From Ciona intestinalis (taxonomy: Eukaryota > Chordata > Ascidiacea > Phlebobranchia > Cionidae), in contig NC_020173.2 of NCBI RefSeq assembly GCF_000224145.3, forward strand, positions 1,727,435 through 1,791,434: 64,000 nt of DNA. The letters are read 5' to 3'. Below the pieces are notes generated by a model, which made no database searches, was not told where the DNA came from, and saw only the letters and a program-made list of their open reading frames with translations. The stretch's first letter is position 1. Every line of letters starts with the position of its first letter. This document shows positions 21,338 through 31,096 of this stretch, in pieces. A program made the translations under genes and the position numbers.

Positions 21338-21512
21338 GTATAGTAGGGTGGGGCAAGACGGGACACATTTTCATTCTATTTTCTCGTATCATTTGGTAGT
21401 AAACAAAAAACAATCAAATAAATATAAAAACCGAATCCTTACGACTCTGATATACCGTTGTTAATATCCAATTATGTGCTAAAGGTGTCCCATCTTATAC
21501 CTAACAGTTCTA
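21338..21512 (+). mobile_element. MITE family A copy (intergenic)
   Basis: Left end ATAGTAGGGTGGGGCAAGAC is good; the right half is shortened and ends TCCCATCTTATACCTAACAG. Confidence 0.8.
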
Positions 21513-21690
21513 CATATTATCACTATACTAATATCAGTTTCTACATTTCAAACAATATGTTATAGTGGTATCATTTTTTTGAATTATACTTTATTGCATG
21601 TAGAACTAAAATGCAGGCGTTTGGCCATTGGCCCTAGTAATTTTAACTCTACATTATAGGGGGCGCACACAATACGCTATTTTCGAAATG

Positions 21691-21848
21691 CAGTAATAGG
21701 CTTGGGTAAGATGGTATATATATTTTTCTTTTGTCCCACAGAGAACACGTAAAAGAATTGTATACTGTAACCTTACACGCTAAGAAATGGGTACTGTATG
21801 GTATATGGTAATATGTGCTAAATATATCCCATCTTACACCACAATACT
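21691..21848 (+). mobile_element. MITE family A, GTAAGAT subfamily, shortened
   Basis: Starts AGGCTTGGGTAAGATGG and ends CCATCTTACACCACAATACT; the middle is reduced. Confidence 0.65.
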
Positions 21849-21902
21849 ACATGTTAAGTTGATATATACAGATATTATAATTGTTTAAACAACAAACACT
21901 AC

Positions 21903-22253
21903 CTTGTGCTTTCCTTCTGCAGCCTTTTCTGCTGACTTTTCTAAAAAAAAATCGACCATGCTTTTATAATTAAAAAAATTGTACATCTTATAATATGCAA
22001 TAATTTAATTGTTGTTTATTGTAGCATAGTTATGTCCAATATTTTGTATATTATTACGTAATAATAACCTTCATTCCATCTTCGTGCTCGACGGTCCACT
22101 TTTCCTGTGACGTCACATACCATGTTCTAAAAATATCAAACATCTCAAATACTACTCTTTTAATTAATGGTTATTGTGACAAAACGAAAACTTACGAAGT
22201 AGGTTCTTCTGTCGCGTCATCACCACTTCGTGACGTCACATCTCTGACGTTAT
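21903..22253 (-). CDS. Three small exons of an unidentified gene
   Basis: Exons 22253-22196, 22126-22069 and 21940-21903 each have a pyrimidine-rich acceptor and a GT donor (GTAAGT, GTTATT, GTAGTG). Phases 2 then 0 then 2 let them join without a stop. The peptide reads NVRDVTSRSGDDATEEPTS, then TWYVTSQEKWTVEHEDGMK, then KSQQKRLQKESTR: acidic, turning basic, with no family I know. The five-prime and three-prime exons were not found. Two of the exons contain TGACGTCA encoding Val-Thr-Ser, so the site cluster described next overlaps coding sequence. A transcript is needed to confirm this gene. Confidence 0.4.
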
Positions 22254-22680
22254 CTAGAAAATAGGAAGTGTACGTAACAATGCCTATTGTAAATAATACT
22301 TTACCATTTTTTGATCTTCTTTACATCTTTTGCGCTTGTTGTGCAAATGTAATTATAATAAATATAGCCTACATTTGGATAATAAGTAATGTGCCTTGCG
22401 CTGACGAAACACGCGCATGGGGCCCCACGAAAAAAAAGGCGAAAAACGCAAGCGTAGAAGAAATCGCGTTGTGACGTCACGAACGTGTGCGAGCGAAGGA
22501 CGACCTTACTATGACGTAACAGTAGCGAGCTATTACGAAAGCTATTATGACACGATGTCATTCAAACATATTGTGACGTAACGAATAACGTTGCGATTTT
22601 TACGTCAGCATTGTAAAAAGCGTGTCACGTGGCGAGTGACGTTCGTTATGACGCAATAAAGAAGTGTCACGCAACATCTG
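22090..22680. promoter_or_regulatory. Cluster of TGACGTCA/TGACGTAA (CRE/ATF-like) sites
   Basis: Within about 590 bp there are at least three full palindromes TGACGTCA (near 22109, 22230 and 22471) and several half or near sites (TCTGACGTTA, ATGACGTAAC, GTGACGTAAC, TACGTCAG, GTGACGTTC, TGACGCAA, TCACGTGG). Such density is far above chance in A+T-rich DNA. Known meaning: cAMP/ATF/bZIP binding site. Partly overlaps the putative exons; possibly a CpG-rich promoter of an unplaced gene on either strand. Confidence 0.5.
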
Positions 22681-23195
22681 AAAACAATATGTCAATGTAA
22701 AGAATATAGTATATTGATATATATATTAATGTTTAATATAAGTGGTATAAGAGTACGCAAGACACATAAATGTTTAAACTAATACCAATAGTAATATTAG
22801 AAAAATACTACATATAGTGGTGGAAACAGTTTTAAATAGCAATATTCTGTACACAAATAATATTATATAGTACTGGTTTATAACTAAAATAATACTTAAC
22901 TCAAAGTTTTGCAGTAGAACACCATATCCCAAGCTGGTGCAGAACTAACTTCGTCTTTACTGCCACGTTCTGTAAATGCGCCGTTGAAATGGTTGGAGTT
23001 TTATACGCGAGGTGTAATCTTAAAATGCGGGAGGCAATTAACGCTGGTTGTAAGGTAAATTGTAATTGATTGTGTTTCCAGTTTTATTTTAAAGTGTATA
23101 AGTGCGGGGAACTATTTGGGGAGTAAGTTTCTATTCAACAAATTTTGAACGGAAACACTACATTTGCAAACGTTAAAATTTTTAATTAATTGGTT

Positions 23196-23344
23196 ATATA
23201 GTAAGGTGGGGGAAGATAGGAGACATTTTTATTTTATTTCTCGTCCCATTTGGTAGTAAACAAAAAATATTCAACGAATTATAAAACTGTATCCTCACGA
23301 CCATAAACCGTGTGAAAGGGGTCCCAGCTTACCCCACAGTACTA
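23196..23344 (+). mobile_element. MITE family A, internally deleted
   Basis: Left end TATAGTAAGGTGGGGGAAGA; after CGTATCC-like core it jumps to the AAGGGGTCCCAGCTTACC end, lacking the ACACGATCAGG block. Confidence 0.8.
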
Positions 23345-23675
23345 AGTATGACCACAACGTGCCATTAAAGCACGTTCTGCTTTTTTAAAATGAGTTAAAG
23401 TGACTTTATATTGTGGGAAGGCAACAAGTCAAAGCCAAACCAATAGTAAAATCCCAACGTAAATATTGTTAAAGAAAATCAGATGTGGGCTAACTCTCAT
23501 ACACTCCTACACGATTCGGGCAATGGCGTTGTTTCCGCTCATAAAAGTGGTGAGGGCATCTGTGGTTTCATTTTAATTTATTTTAGTGCCACTGTCGGCG
23601 ATGTACTGCTACTATTATACCTATAACGTTGCACCTAATTTAAGTCCCATCTAGTATATACAGTACTGTGGGGTA

Positions 23676-23877
23676 AGATATAGTAGGGTGGGGAAAAATG
23701 GGACACCTTATCATTCCATTTTCCCGTCACATTTAGTAGTAAACAAAGAAAATTAAAATAATTATCAAACCGTATTCTCACGACTCCCATAGACTGTTGT
23801 TAATTGTTTAAAACACGATCAAGATATTTGGTTATTATGTGCTAAAGGTGTCCCATCTTCCCCCACCCTACTATATA
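23676..23877 (+). mobile_element. MITE family A, near-complete reference copy
   Basis: Both inverted ends are intact: TATAGTAGGGTGGGGAAAAA and CCCATCTTCCCCCACCCTAC plus TATATA. It carries every internal block in order, so it is a good type copy for the first subfamily. Confidence 0.9.
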
Positions 23878-23942
23878 TTACTGTTAGAGTTTAATTCCTA
23901 TGTTTCTTGGTCGTGCTTTAAATAATTCACAACGCTCTTTTA

Positions 23943-24075
23943 AGGTGGTTGTACACAGTATCCGGCGTGCGAATTCGCCCGCGAAGTCGTATATGCAAAC
24001 CCATTACCGAGTTCCGCATGCGGCAGCTAAATCCGGACAAAACGGACGAATTCCGGATATTGTGTACAGCCACCT
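23943..24075. mobile_element. Short hairpin MITE-like element with 23-bp inverted ends
   Basis: The left arm begins AGGTGGTTGTACACAGTATC and the right arm, reverse-complemented, begins AGGTGGCTGTACACAATATC; 21 of 23 positions pair. The 87-bp centre contains further partly self-complementary GC-rich words (GAATTCGCCCGCG, CGGACGAATTCCGG). No clear target duplication was seen at the borders. Only one copy is in this window. Confidence 0.7.
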
Positions 24076-25331
24076 GGAGAGTCGCGGAATTTCGGTATAT
24101 AATTGTGTGAACATTTTTTGTTTACTACTTATTAGGACGAGGCGAAGAATGAAAAAAGGACATGAAGAGGAATGAAAATGCGAATATGGTAATCAAGAAA
24201 TGATTGGTTTATAATTCCTCCCATTTTATACAGCGTAATATAATACTTCCTGTATTGCGTGCCATTTGGTTATACTATTCATCGATGCTGCCAAAAACTA
24301 AATATTCCAGTAAAGCCGTTCAAGGTGTATTGCTTTCCCAAGGTCGAGGTTCTGTTGTTAGGTGTTTAGGATTTCTAAATCAGGTGTTTACAATTTTTTA
24401 AATGGTAATGTAATAAATAAACAACGCTTGAAACTAAAATGTGAGGTACAAATGCACTAAGTATATTCTGTATCTCAATTGATTTCTTGAATGGTGTAAA
24501 ATACATATAAACTGCAGTCGCATTAATAATTTATGTAATCAAAAAACTATAAGCCTAGCAAGTGCTTTGTTATTCTTGTTAAACAATGAATTATTTTGTA
24601 CCACAAACTCAAATATTTTCCCTACAGGGTACGCTAATGTTTTTAACATCATCATTAATTAAGGTCGCGATAAGAGACAACTATAATAACGCGGGTTAGT
24701 TTATATCGCCAAATAACACTAATTTCGGTGAAACGGCAATTAGTAGATAGTAAATGTAATTGCGATTGATAGACGGCCGATTTAACTGTAACATATGGCT
24801 TGATTTTCAAGTCACTTATAATGTACTACTTTACACTCTTGTTAAGAAATAGTATAGCTTGCAAGGTTGTATGTATGATGAGGTATAAAGCTTAAGTCGA
24901 AAGCTAGAAGCAACGCCAATATTTCAATTTTAGTAAAAGTGGTCGGTATGTTTTTCCGCCTTTTTCTCTTAAGTAATCGGAATGCGCCATCGCTGGAAAC
25001 ATAATCCGTTCTCTTTTTTCTAAACATGGGAAGTGAGCACCTTTAGTACAGACCGTACATACCAAACGTCGGCACAGCCCATGGTTCAGCCTAGCCATTT
25101 ATAATGTAGACTGTAAAATATGTATCGGTTATTTCAGATGTTAGACAAATAATTTTCAGCAAACAAGCCAAACTTAAAGGTAGTTTAACTTAAAAGGATA
25201 CCGACATCTTGGTTCTTTTTTACAGTTTTGCATTTTCAAGTTACTTTTGTAATTCATATCCAGGAAGCAAAATATTTGTATGCTTATAACTGGTATAAAA
25301 ACCAATCCGTATGTGTGTCATAGGTTGGAAC
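24076..25331. other. Intergenic, no recognised content
   Basis: A+T-rich sequence with short ORFs on both strands, none with splice context or recognisable motifs. The right end is the promoter side of the fucosyltransferase-like gene. Confidence 0.4.
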
Positions 25332-28300
25332 ATGGTTAGGATTTCGCTTATTTTTCGCGTTTTGGGTATTGTTTCAATTCTAACTATCATTTATATGTCT
25401 GGGACTTTGCTTAAATTGGAATCCCCATTGCATGATAAACAACCTAATAGAAGAGGTATTACCACAAAAGTGAAGAATCGAATCAACGATGACATAGACC
25501 ATTTCGTCCTGTCTAAAACAACAAGTTTACGAATAACAACGGCCCAAACAACAACAAAGACACTTTCCTTGGCAGAAACTACAACAATGAGAACTAACAA
25601 GATTCTTTCAGTAAACCAGCAGTTTAACAAAGGTGACTTGATCAATTTATTATGTCAATATATATATATATATTTAAGTTGCATTTGTAAGTCGTATATA
25701 TCTAAGTAAATACTCATAAAGGTGTATCAATGCACGGCCAACACTAGAGATATTTTATAGGAAGCAGTAACCAATGTGAATGTGTGTCTTGGCTATATTT
25801 TCAACTTTTTTTCGGATACGTGACTGTTCTGCATTGTATTGTGGGATCTTGACATGGAAAACACGATATTTTATACGGAAAATTGGCGTAAATTAACTAG
25901 TTACAGTTTTTCAGAAAGGAACATATATTATATTATTAAAAGACCCATGTAAAGTAACGCCACCTAAATATTAACGCACGTTTCGCTTTTATCTGCTCAC
26001 TGTTATGTGGTTATGATACACGCTCGGAAAATTTCGAGGCTTTTTGTCTAGGATCCAGACAGAAGCCATAAAACTTATTTTTATTTGATCAGTTTTCTTT
26101 CAAATATTTCACAACTTTGTTTTAAATATTACTGATTGTGGTGTCTATATATAGAACACACACATATCTCTTCGAAGAATGAAAGTACTTCACTTGAAGA
26201 AAGTCGGCCAACCGAAACAGAAACCGCTGGAACTAAGCTTTCGAACAAACGCCTTCAGGTAGTTATGTGGTGGAAAATACTGTACCTTTGTTTAGACAGT
26301 GTTATCACTTACGATTGATTAATAAAAAAATGTCTATATATTTTGTCTCCGTTATCAATGTTTAACTTGTTAAATCTTTTAGCTAAGACTTTTCACCCAC
26401 GAGATATACACATGCTCTGTCTGGCGTAAATCACAGTCATATAATGTTTCAATTTATTCCACACTTGATAAACAAAAAACTGAAATCATGAGATGAGGCC
26501 ATTTTCTTTATTAGATAACCATTTTGACGTATAAACAAGCTTTATGGTTATTGCGATTTTCTATCTTCGCTATTCCATAATACTAAAATCGGTACACGCT
26601 TGACTTCCCCTGTATTAACGTATTTGACTCTCCTTTTTTAGGAATGTTCCGTGTCGAAAATTGATCATAAAAAAAGCTCAAGCAAAGATCAAATTAGACC
26701 GCAACAAATTTCTTCTCCCAATTCTTACGTTTGGCCCGAATAACCAGTTGCTTGGCCTCAGAGAATCAATGCTGGTTGCAATTAAATTAAACAGGTCCGG
26801 TTACTTCTTATATAATAGGTTGGGGTTAGATGGGACGTGTTTTCAACTTTTTTTCCCGGACTATTTGGTAGTAAGCATAGAATATTTACTGAGTTATATT
26901 CGTGGCCCCGCGCCTCTGAATGAACTTTGTTAATTGTTTTAAAAAAAATCCGAAGAAAAACGGTATCCTATTCTTACAGTACTATATTATACATTAATAC
27001 AAATCGGCCTATGTGGTATATATTAGGGCAAAGATGGGACATCTTTATATTTTTATCGTTCCTTTGGTAGTAAACAAAGAATCTTATTTTTTTATGTTAT
27101 AATGACATTCATATAGTAACTGGGGTGAGATGGGACACCTTATAGCACATAAAGCTCAAATATCTTGATCGTGTTTTAAAAAATTAACAACGGTCTATTG
27201 GGGACGTGATAATGCGGTTTTATATTTGTTTAAATGTTCTTTGTTTACTATCAAACGGGACGAGAAAATAAAATAAAAAGGTGGCTTATCTTCCCCCGCC
27301 CTACTATATTTACTAATTCATATACTCTTTAAAATTCGGTTCACCCTTAACAAAAACGAAGTGTTCCGTTTTCTTATCGTCCAAACGCTTTTCGAAACGT
27401 ATTGTTCATATTTTAATAAGAAATTGAAAAACCTTACGTTGATATCCAGATCTTTGGTCATCCCACAATTTTACCCACAATTCAACGACCCGGGACGTCA
27501 TGGACTCCAAGTAGTTTCGCCAAAAAATCGAATAAACGTCGAACATCTGGCTGAGTTCATGACAACCGTAACTTTGGAAGAATTTCAGCAAGAATGTAAC
27601 CACACTATAGACGCCATTTTTCAAGTGAGATTTTTTAAATATTTTGTTAGCAGAATTTTATATCTTAGGACGTTACAAAACAACTGTTGTTTTGCCGTTA
27701 TTTTAATGTATGTGTGAATGGAACTTGCTTTATCCTCGCGTGGCCGAAAACGACATTTGTTCTAACACGGGTCCATACACCTCGTGTTAGCTTACGAGTT
27801 ATCATGTATGTTACTTTGTGGGTGATTATTTTTGGGGGATTTTTTTTTTTTCGTGTATGGCTGATAATTTGGACAACCCATAAGTGACCACAGGGTTACA
27901 GTAGTTGCCGTTAAGTGTCTTGCCCAAGGCCACATACGCCCACAATTATGATCCTGAACTTTTTGGTTTTGTACATTATACTAACAAGTTCAGTTACCAC
28001 AACCAAATTGATAAATTACAAGTCATGTTAATACGTTTAATGTTAATGTTTTTCTTGGCAGACAAGACCTATAAATTGCAACGAGTTGCACAAAGTAGAA
28101 CGTGACAACGACATAATGATATTTAGTGATCAAAACAGAGAAGAATACATCAAAAGCGGAAGTACCCTCCAATGCCCACCAAGTAATATCCCAAGTTACC
28201 CGAAAAATGTCAGATCCAAAATCGTATTGGATATTAGGAAACTAAATGATATTTATAAGTACGTTTACTTTGAGTTTTGTATAGAATTTATATCGTTCGA

Positions 28301-30189
28301 ACTATAATATACAGTAGGTTGGGGGGAAACGGGACACATTTACATTCTATTTTCTCGCCCAATTTAGTAATGAACAAAGAATAATTAAATAATTATAAAA
28401 CTGTATTCTCACGACTCCCATTGACCGTTATTAATTGTTTAAAACACGATCAGGATATTTGGATATTATGAGCTAAAGGAGTCCCGTCTTCCCCCAATCT
28501 ACTATATAAAATGGCACCCACCATTTGGTAAAAATTTATCAGGTATATAAATCGTGCATTGGACAGAAATAACCAATAGGGCAACCTTAGATTATCATTT
28601 TGTGTTTTATGTTGACACGTGGTTATTTGGTCAACGCAGCGAACCTAGCCGCATGACTCTTCGCTTGTCCAAAGCTCTTCGTAAAGATATGTCATTAGTT
28701 TATAGCAAGGTGGGGGAGATGGAACACCTTTAGCACATAATATCCAAATATCCTGGTCGTGTTTTAAACCATTAACAACGGTCTTAAGATCCGTGAGGAT
28801 ACGTTTGATAATTCTTTGAATTTTGTTGGATTACTACCAAATGGGACAAGAAAATAGATTGAAAAGGTGTCCCATCTTTCCCCACCCTAATATTATATAT
28901 ATGTATATAATTGGCAGAGTTTAGATCATTGTAATTCAACTAAAATTTTCCTCGTGTTATTATACAGTTCCACTGCAAGATGCCCAATACTTCTTCACCC
29001 TTACATCGCATTAAGTGTCGACTTCCACGAAGGTGTGATTTCAAACGAACTTTTCAATTCCTCTCACGTCGATAAGCTTTTATCTTTCGGTGCTCTGAAA
29101 ACAGAGTCGGATGACGTCATTTTTGCAGCCATCGAACGCGCAACGACACGGCCTCAATACGTTGCCAATATAGCGAAGAATTTCGTTGACACTTCGACAA
29201 ACAATCTCCCATTCATTGCTATACATTGGAGGTAAATATGTTGGCTGGGATATATTCCCATTTTTTATTACGAAATAGCTAAGTTATATATGTAGAAGAG
29301 TGGGGGAAATGGGACACCTTTTCATTCAATTTACTCGTCCAATTTAGTAAGAAACAAAGAACATTTAAAGAATTACAAAGCTGTATTCTCACGACTCCCA
29401 AAGACCGAATTAATTGTTTAAAACAAGATAACGATATTTGAATATTAGATGCTAAAGGTGTCCCATCTTCCCCCACCCTACTATATACATAAACTAAATA
29501 GAATGTAACTTTCCTATACCCTCGCGCTGCGGGAGGAAGAAAGTCGTTATAACAACAATACTGCTATGTTTCTTACACCTTGTACACGCATTACGAGTTA
29601 CCACGTACGTAACTTTGTATTCGTAATTGTTTTGTTTTTTTATATAAGACTAGCAACTTAAAACCTTTTTTTCAGGTATGACGAAGAGATAATAGCAGCC
29701 ATGTGCAGATTAAACCCAAAAGACAAAATATGCAACAAAGTTTTCGTTCCCGAACAAGTGGCGCGTGCGATTGCGCAAGTGCAACAAAAAATGATTCCAA
29801 AAGGAAATACAAAACTCCGTGTTCCCATTTACATTGCAGCACCGCCGACTTTGGGTACTTTCATTCGCGAAGTAAAGGGAAATTTAACCGAACTTTACAC
29901 GCACTTATACAGTACTTCGAACAACACAAAAGAAAACTTTGTATGGACACTCGATGACTTGGAGAAATTCATAGACGAACGGTACCCGGCAGAACTATGT
30001 CCAGATATTCGACCAACGCCGAATGAACTAATTTCTCTTGTCGAAATGGAAGTTTGCGCTATGAGCGACGCGTTTTTATGGTCTCATTTTTCAAGCTGGT
30101 CAAGGGTTATAGCACATTTTAGGCCCACAAAAGTATATCCTCACGATACTTGTGTTTTTGACTTGGTTGCCGCAGCCGCCGCAGCTTAA
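25332..30189 (+). CDS. O-fucosyltransferase-like type II membrane glycosyltransferase
   Basis: Golgi/ER-type enzyme predicted to use GDP-fucose. Exons: 25332-25632, 26186-26258, 26642-26794, 27450-27624, 28062-28258, 28968-29231, 29676-30189; 558 aa, one frame. Starts MVRISLIFRVLGIVSILTII, a signal anchor, followed by a Thr-rich stem (TTAQTTTKT). The catalytic part opens LLPILTFGPNNQLLGLRE, then LNRSLVIPQFYPQFNDPGRH, an N-terminal hallmark of the O-FucT superfamily, and carries the superfamily His-x-Arg motif as FIAIHWRYDEE. The C terminus holds SDAFLWSHFSSWSRVIAHFR and ends with an odd Ala6 run. Exon 2 is uncertain: the frame that fits both neighbours gives VLHLKKVGQP, whereas another frame gives a Thr/Glu-rich stem-like peptide (NESTSLEESRPTETETAG). 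An earlier ATG at 25311 would add 7 residues. The acceptor protein or glycan is unknown. Confidence 0.75.
26812..26992 (+). mobile_element. MITE family A, second subfamily (fucosyltransferase intron 3, first of three)
   Basis: Starts AATAGGTTGGGGTTAGATGG 18 nt after the exon 3 donor; core CGTGGCCCCGCGCCTC; ends CCTATTCTTACAGTACTATA. Confidence 0.75.
27024..27082 (+). mobile_element. MITE family A fragment (fucosyltransferase intron 3, second)
   Basis: Left third only: TTAGGGCAAAGATGGGACAT, then TTTGGTAGTAAACAAAGAAT. Sits between two longer copies. Confidence 0.65.
27117..27308 (-). mobile_element. MITE family A copy (fucosyltransferase intron 3, third)
   Basis: Reversed: AACTGGGGTGAGATGGGACA, AGCACATAAAGCTCAAATAT, then TTATCTTCCCCCGCCCTACT. 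Faces the first copy of the same intron. Confidence 0.85.
27711..27960 (-). mobile_element. tRNA-headed SINE copy (fucosyltransferase intron 4)
   Basis: Minus-strand copy with tail near TGTGTGAATGGAAC, then CTCGCGTGGCCGAAAACGAC, GGCTGATAATTTGGACAACC, GTGTCTTGCCCAAGGCCAC and a trailing head remnant. The A/B-box end is truncated. Confidence 0.8.
28309..28507 (+). mobile_element. MITE family A copy (fucosyltransferase intron 5, first)
   Basis: Left end CAGTAGGTTGGGGGGAAACG, right end CCCGTCTTCCCCCAATCTAC. Complete. Confidence 0.88.
28701..28896 (-). mobile_element. MITE family A copy (fucosyltransferase intron 5, second)
   Basis: Reversed and complete: ATAGCAAGGTGGGGGAGATG to CCCATCTTTCCCCACCCTAA. 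Together with the first copy it forms an inverted pair about 190 bp apart. Confidence 0.88.
29293..29489 (+). mobile_element. MITE family A copy (fucosyltransferase intron 6)
   Basis: Left end AGAAGAGTGGGGGAAATGGG, right end CCCATCTTCCCCCACCCTAC. It is followed by a SINE fragment in the same intron. Confidence 0.88.
29513..29634 (-). mobile_element. tRNA-headed SINE, tail-side fragment
   Basis: Contains CCCTCGCGCTGCGGGAGGAA and ACGCATTACGAGTTACCACG, the tail-side third of the SINE. The simple-repeat tail and tRNA head are missing. Confidence 0.6.
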
Positions 30190-31096
30190 AATAACACGGG
30201 AGTGCGAAACTGTATTGGAGATTTGTCCAGGTGGAACTAAAATTACGGGGGTTGCAGAAAGCCGTGCGTGATGCAGTTTGTAAGATGTGGAACCCTTATT
30301 ACACTATCTTTCAATAGCAAATCATTTATCTAGAGAAATCAAAAGAGTATAATGGGTTAGGGAAAAACGGGACACCTTTAGCACATAATATCTAAATACC
30401 CTGGCCATGCTTTAAACAATTAACAACGGTCTATTGAAGTCATTACAATACGGTTTTATGATTTTTTGAATGTTCTTGTTTTACCACCGAGTTGGACGGG
30501 ATAATAGAATGAAACGGTGTCTCACCTTCCCCCACCATACTATATTAATAAAAAGATTTTGCCTTATTATAATATACCCTTTTGTAATATTCAAAAACTA
30601 AGTCATATTAAAAATATAAAACTTCAGTTTTCCTAACTGTGTTACTAAAATTGTTGAAAATTAAATGAAAGTGCAATGGCATCTGATTTATTTATAATGT
30701 TTTCCGCGTAATACGTTTGCCTCAGATGCGCAGAGTATTTACAGCGCTATATATTCGCAATATAGTTATAATCAGTTACAGTGAATTATACATAGCGCAT
30801 GGTATATTGCCTTAGGATGCTGTATAAAGGCAGCAGTTTAAAAACACAAGAACGAAATAGGAAGTGCAATTTAAAAACTACTGGATAAAAACTCAATTTA
30901 TGAATGGTCGTTTTAACTGACACTATTATACACTCTGTCTACAACCAAGTGCATTGGGCTAACTCCATACTTAAAACATCTTTGTCGGTATTTACACTTC
31001 CTTTCATTTGTCCGTTATAGTGAGTGAAATTGGGCAAATTTTGCCAACTACATGGCTTATCCAGTTTGGATGTTTACAGAAGAATTAGCCAAGCTG
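30190..31096. other. Convergent spacer between fucosyltransferase and nebulin-like genes
   Basis: Holds one MITE (30350-30546) and A+T-rich sequence. An AATAAA at about 30547, at the edge of the MITE, may end the fucosyltransferase transcript. No exon was seen. Confidence 0.45.
30350..30546 (-). mobile_element. MITE family A copy (3' flank of fucosyltransferase)
   Basis: Reversed: ATAATGGGTTAGGGAAAAAC to CTCACCTTCCCCCACCATAC. Its terminal TATATTAATAAA forms part of a possible polyadenylation signal. Confidence 0.85.

Larger units (their letters stand above)
19438..21902. other. Gene-poor stretch upstream of CIAO1
   Basis: I found no convincing exon. It holds the CIAO1 promoter (near 19440-19560), a structured segment at 20003-20120, a region unusually rich in GTAACG/ACGT strings (20460-20690), and two MITE copies at its right end. 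The terminal exon(s) of the unidentified minus-strand gene at 21903-22253 should also lie here but could not be placed. Confidence 0.4.

Noticed and set aside
22301-22561. 86-codon minus ORF and 68-codon plus ORF over the TGACGTCA cluster
   Set aside because: Both strands are open and neither has good splice signals to neighbours; kept only as part of the regulatory cluster finding.
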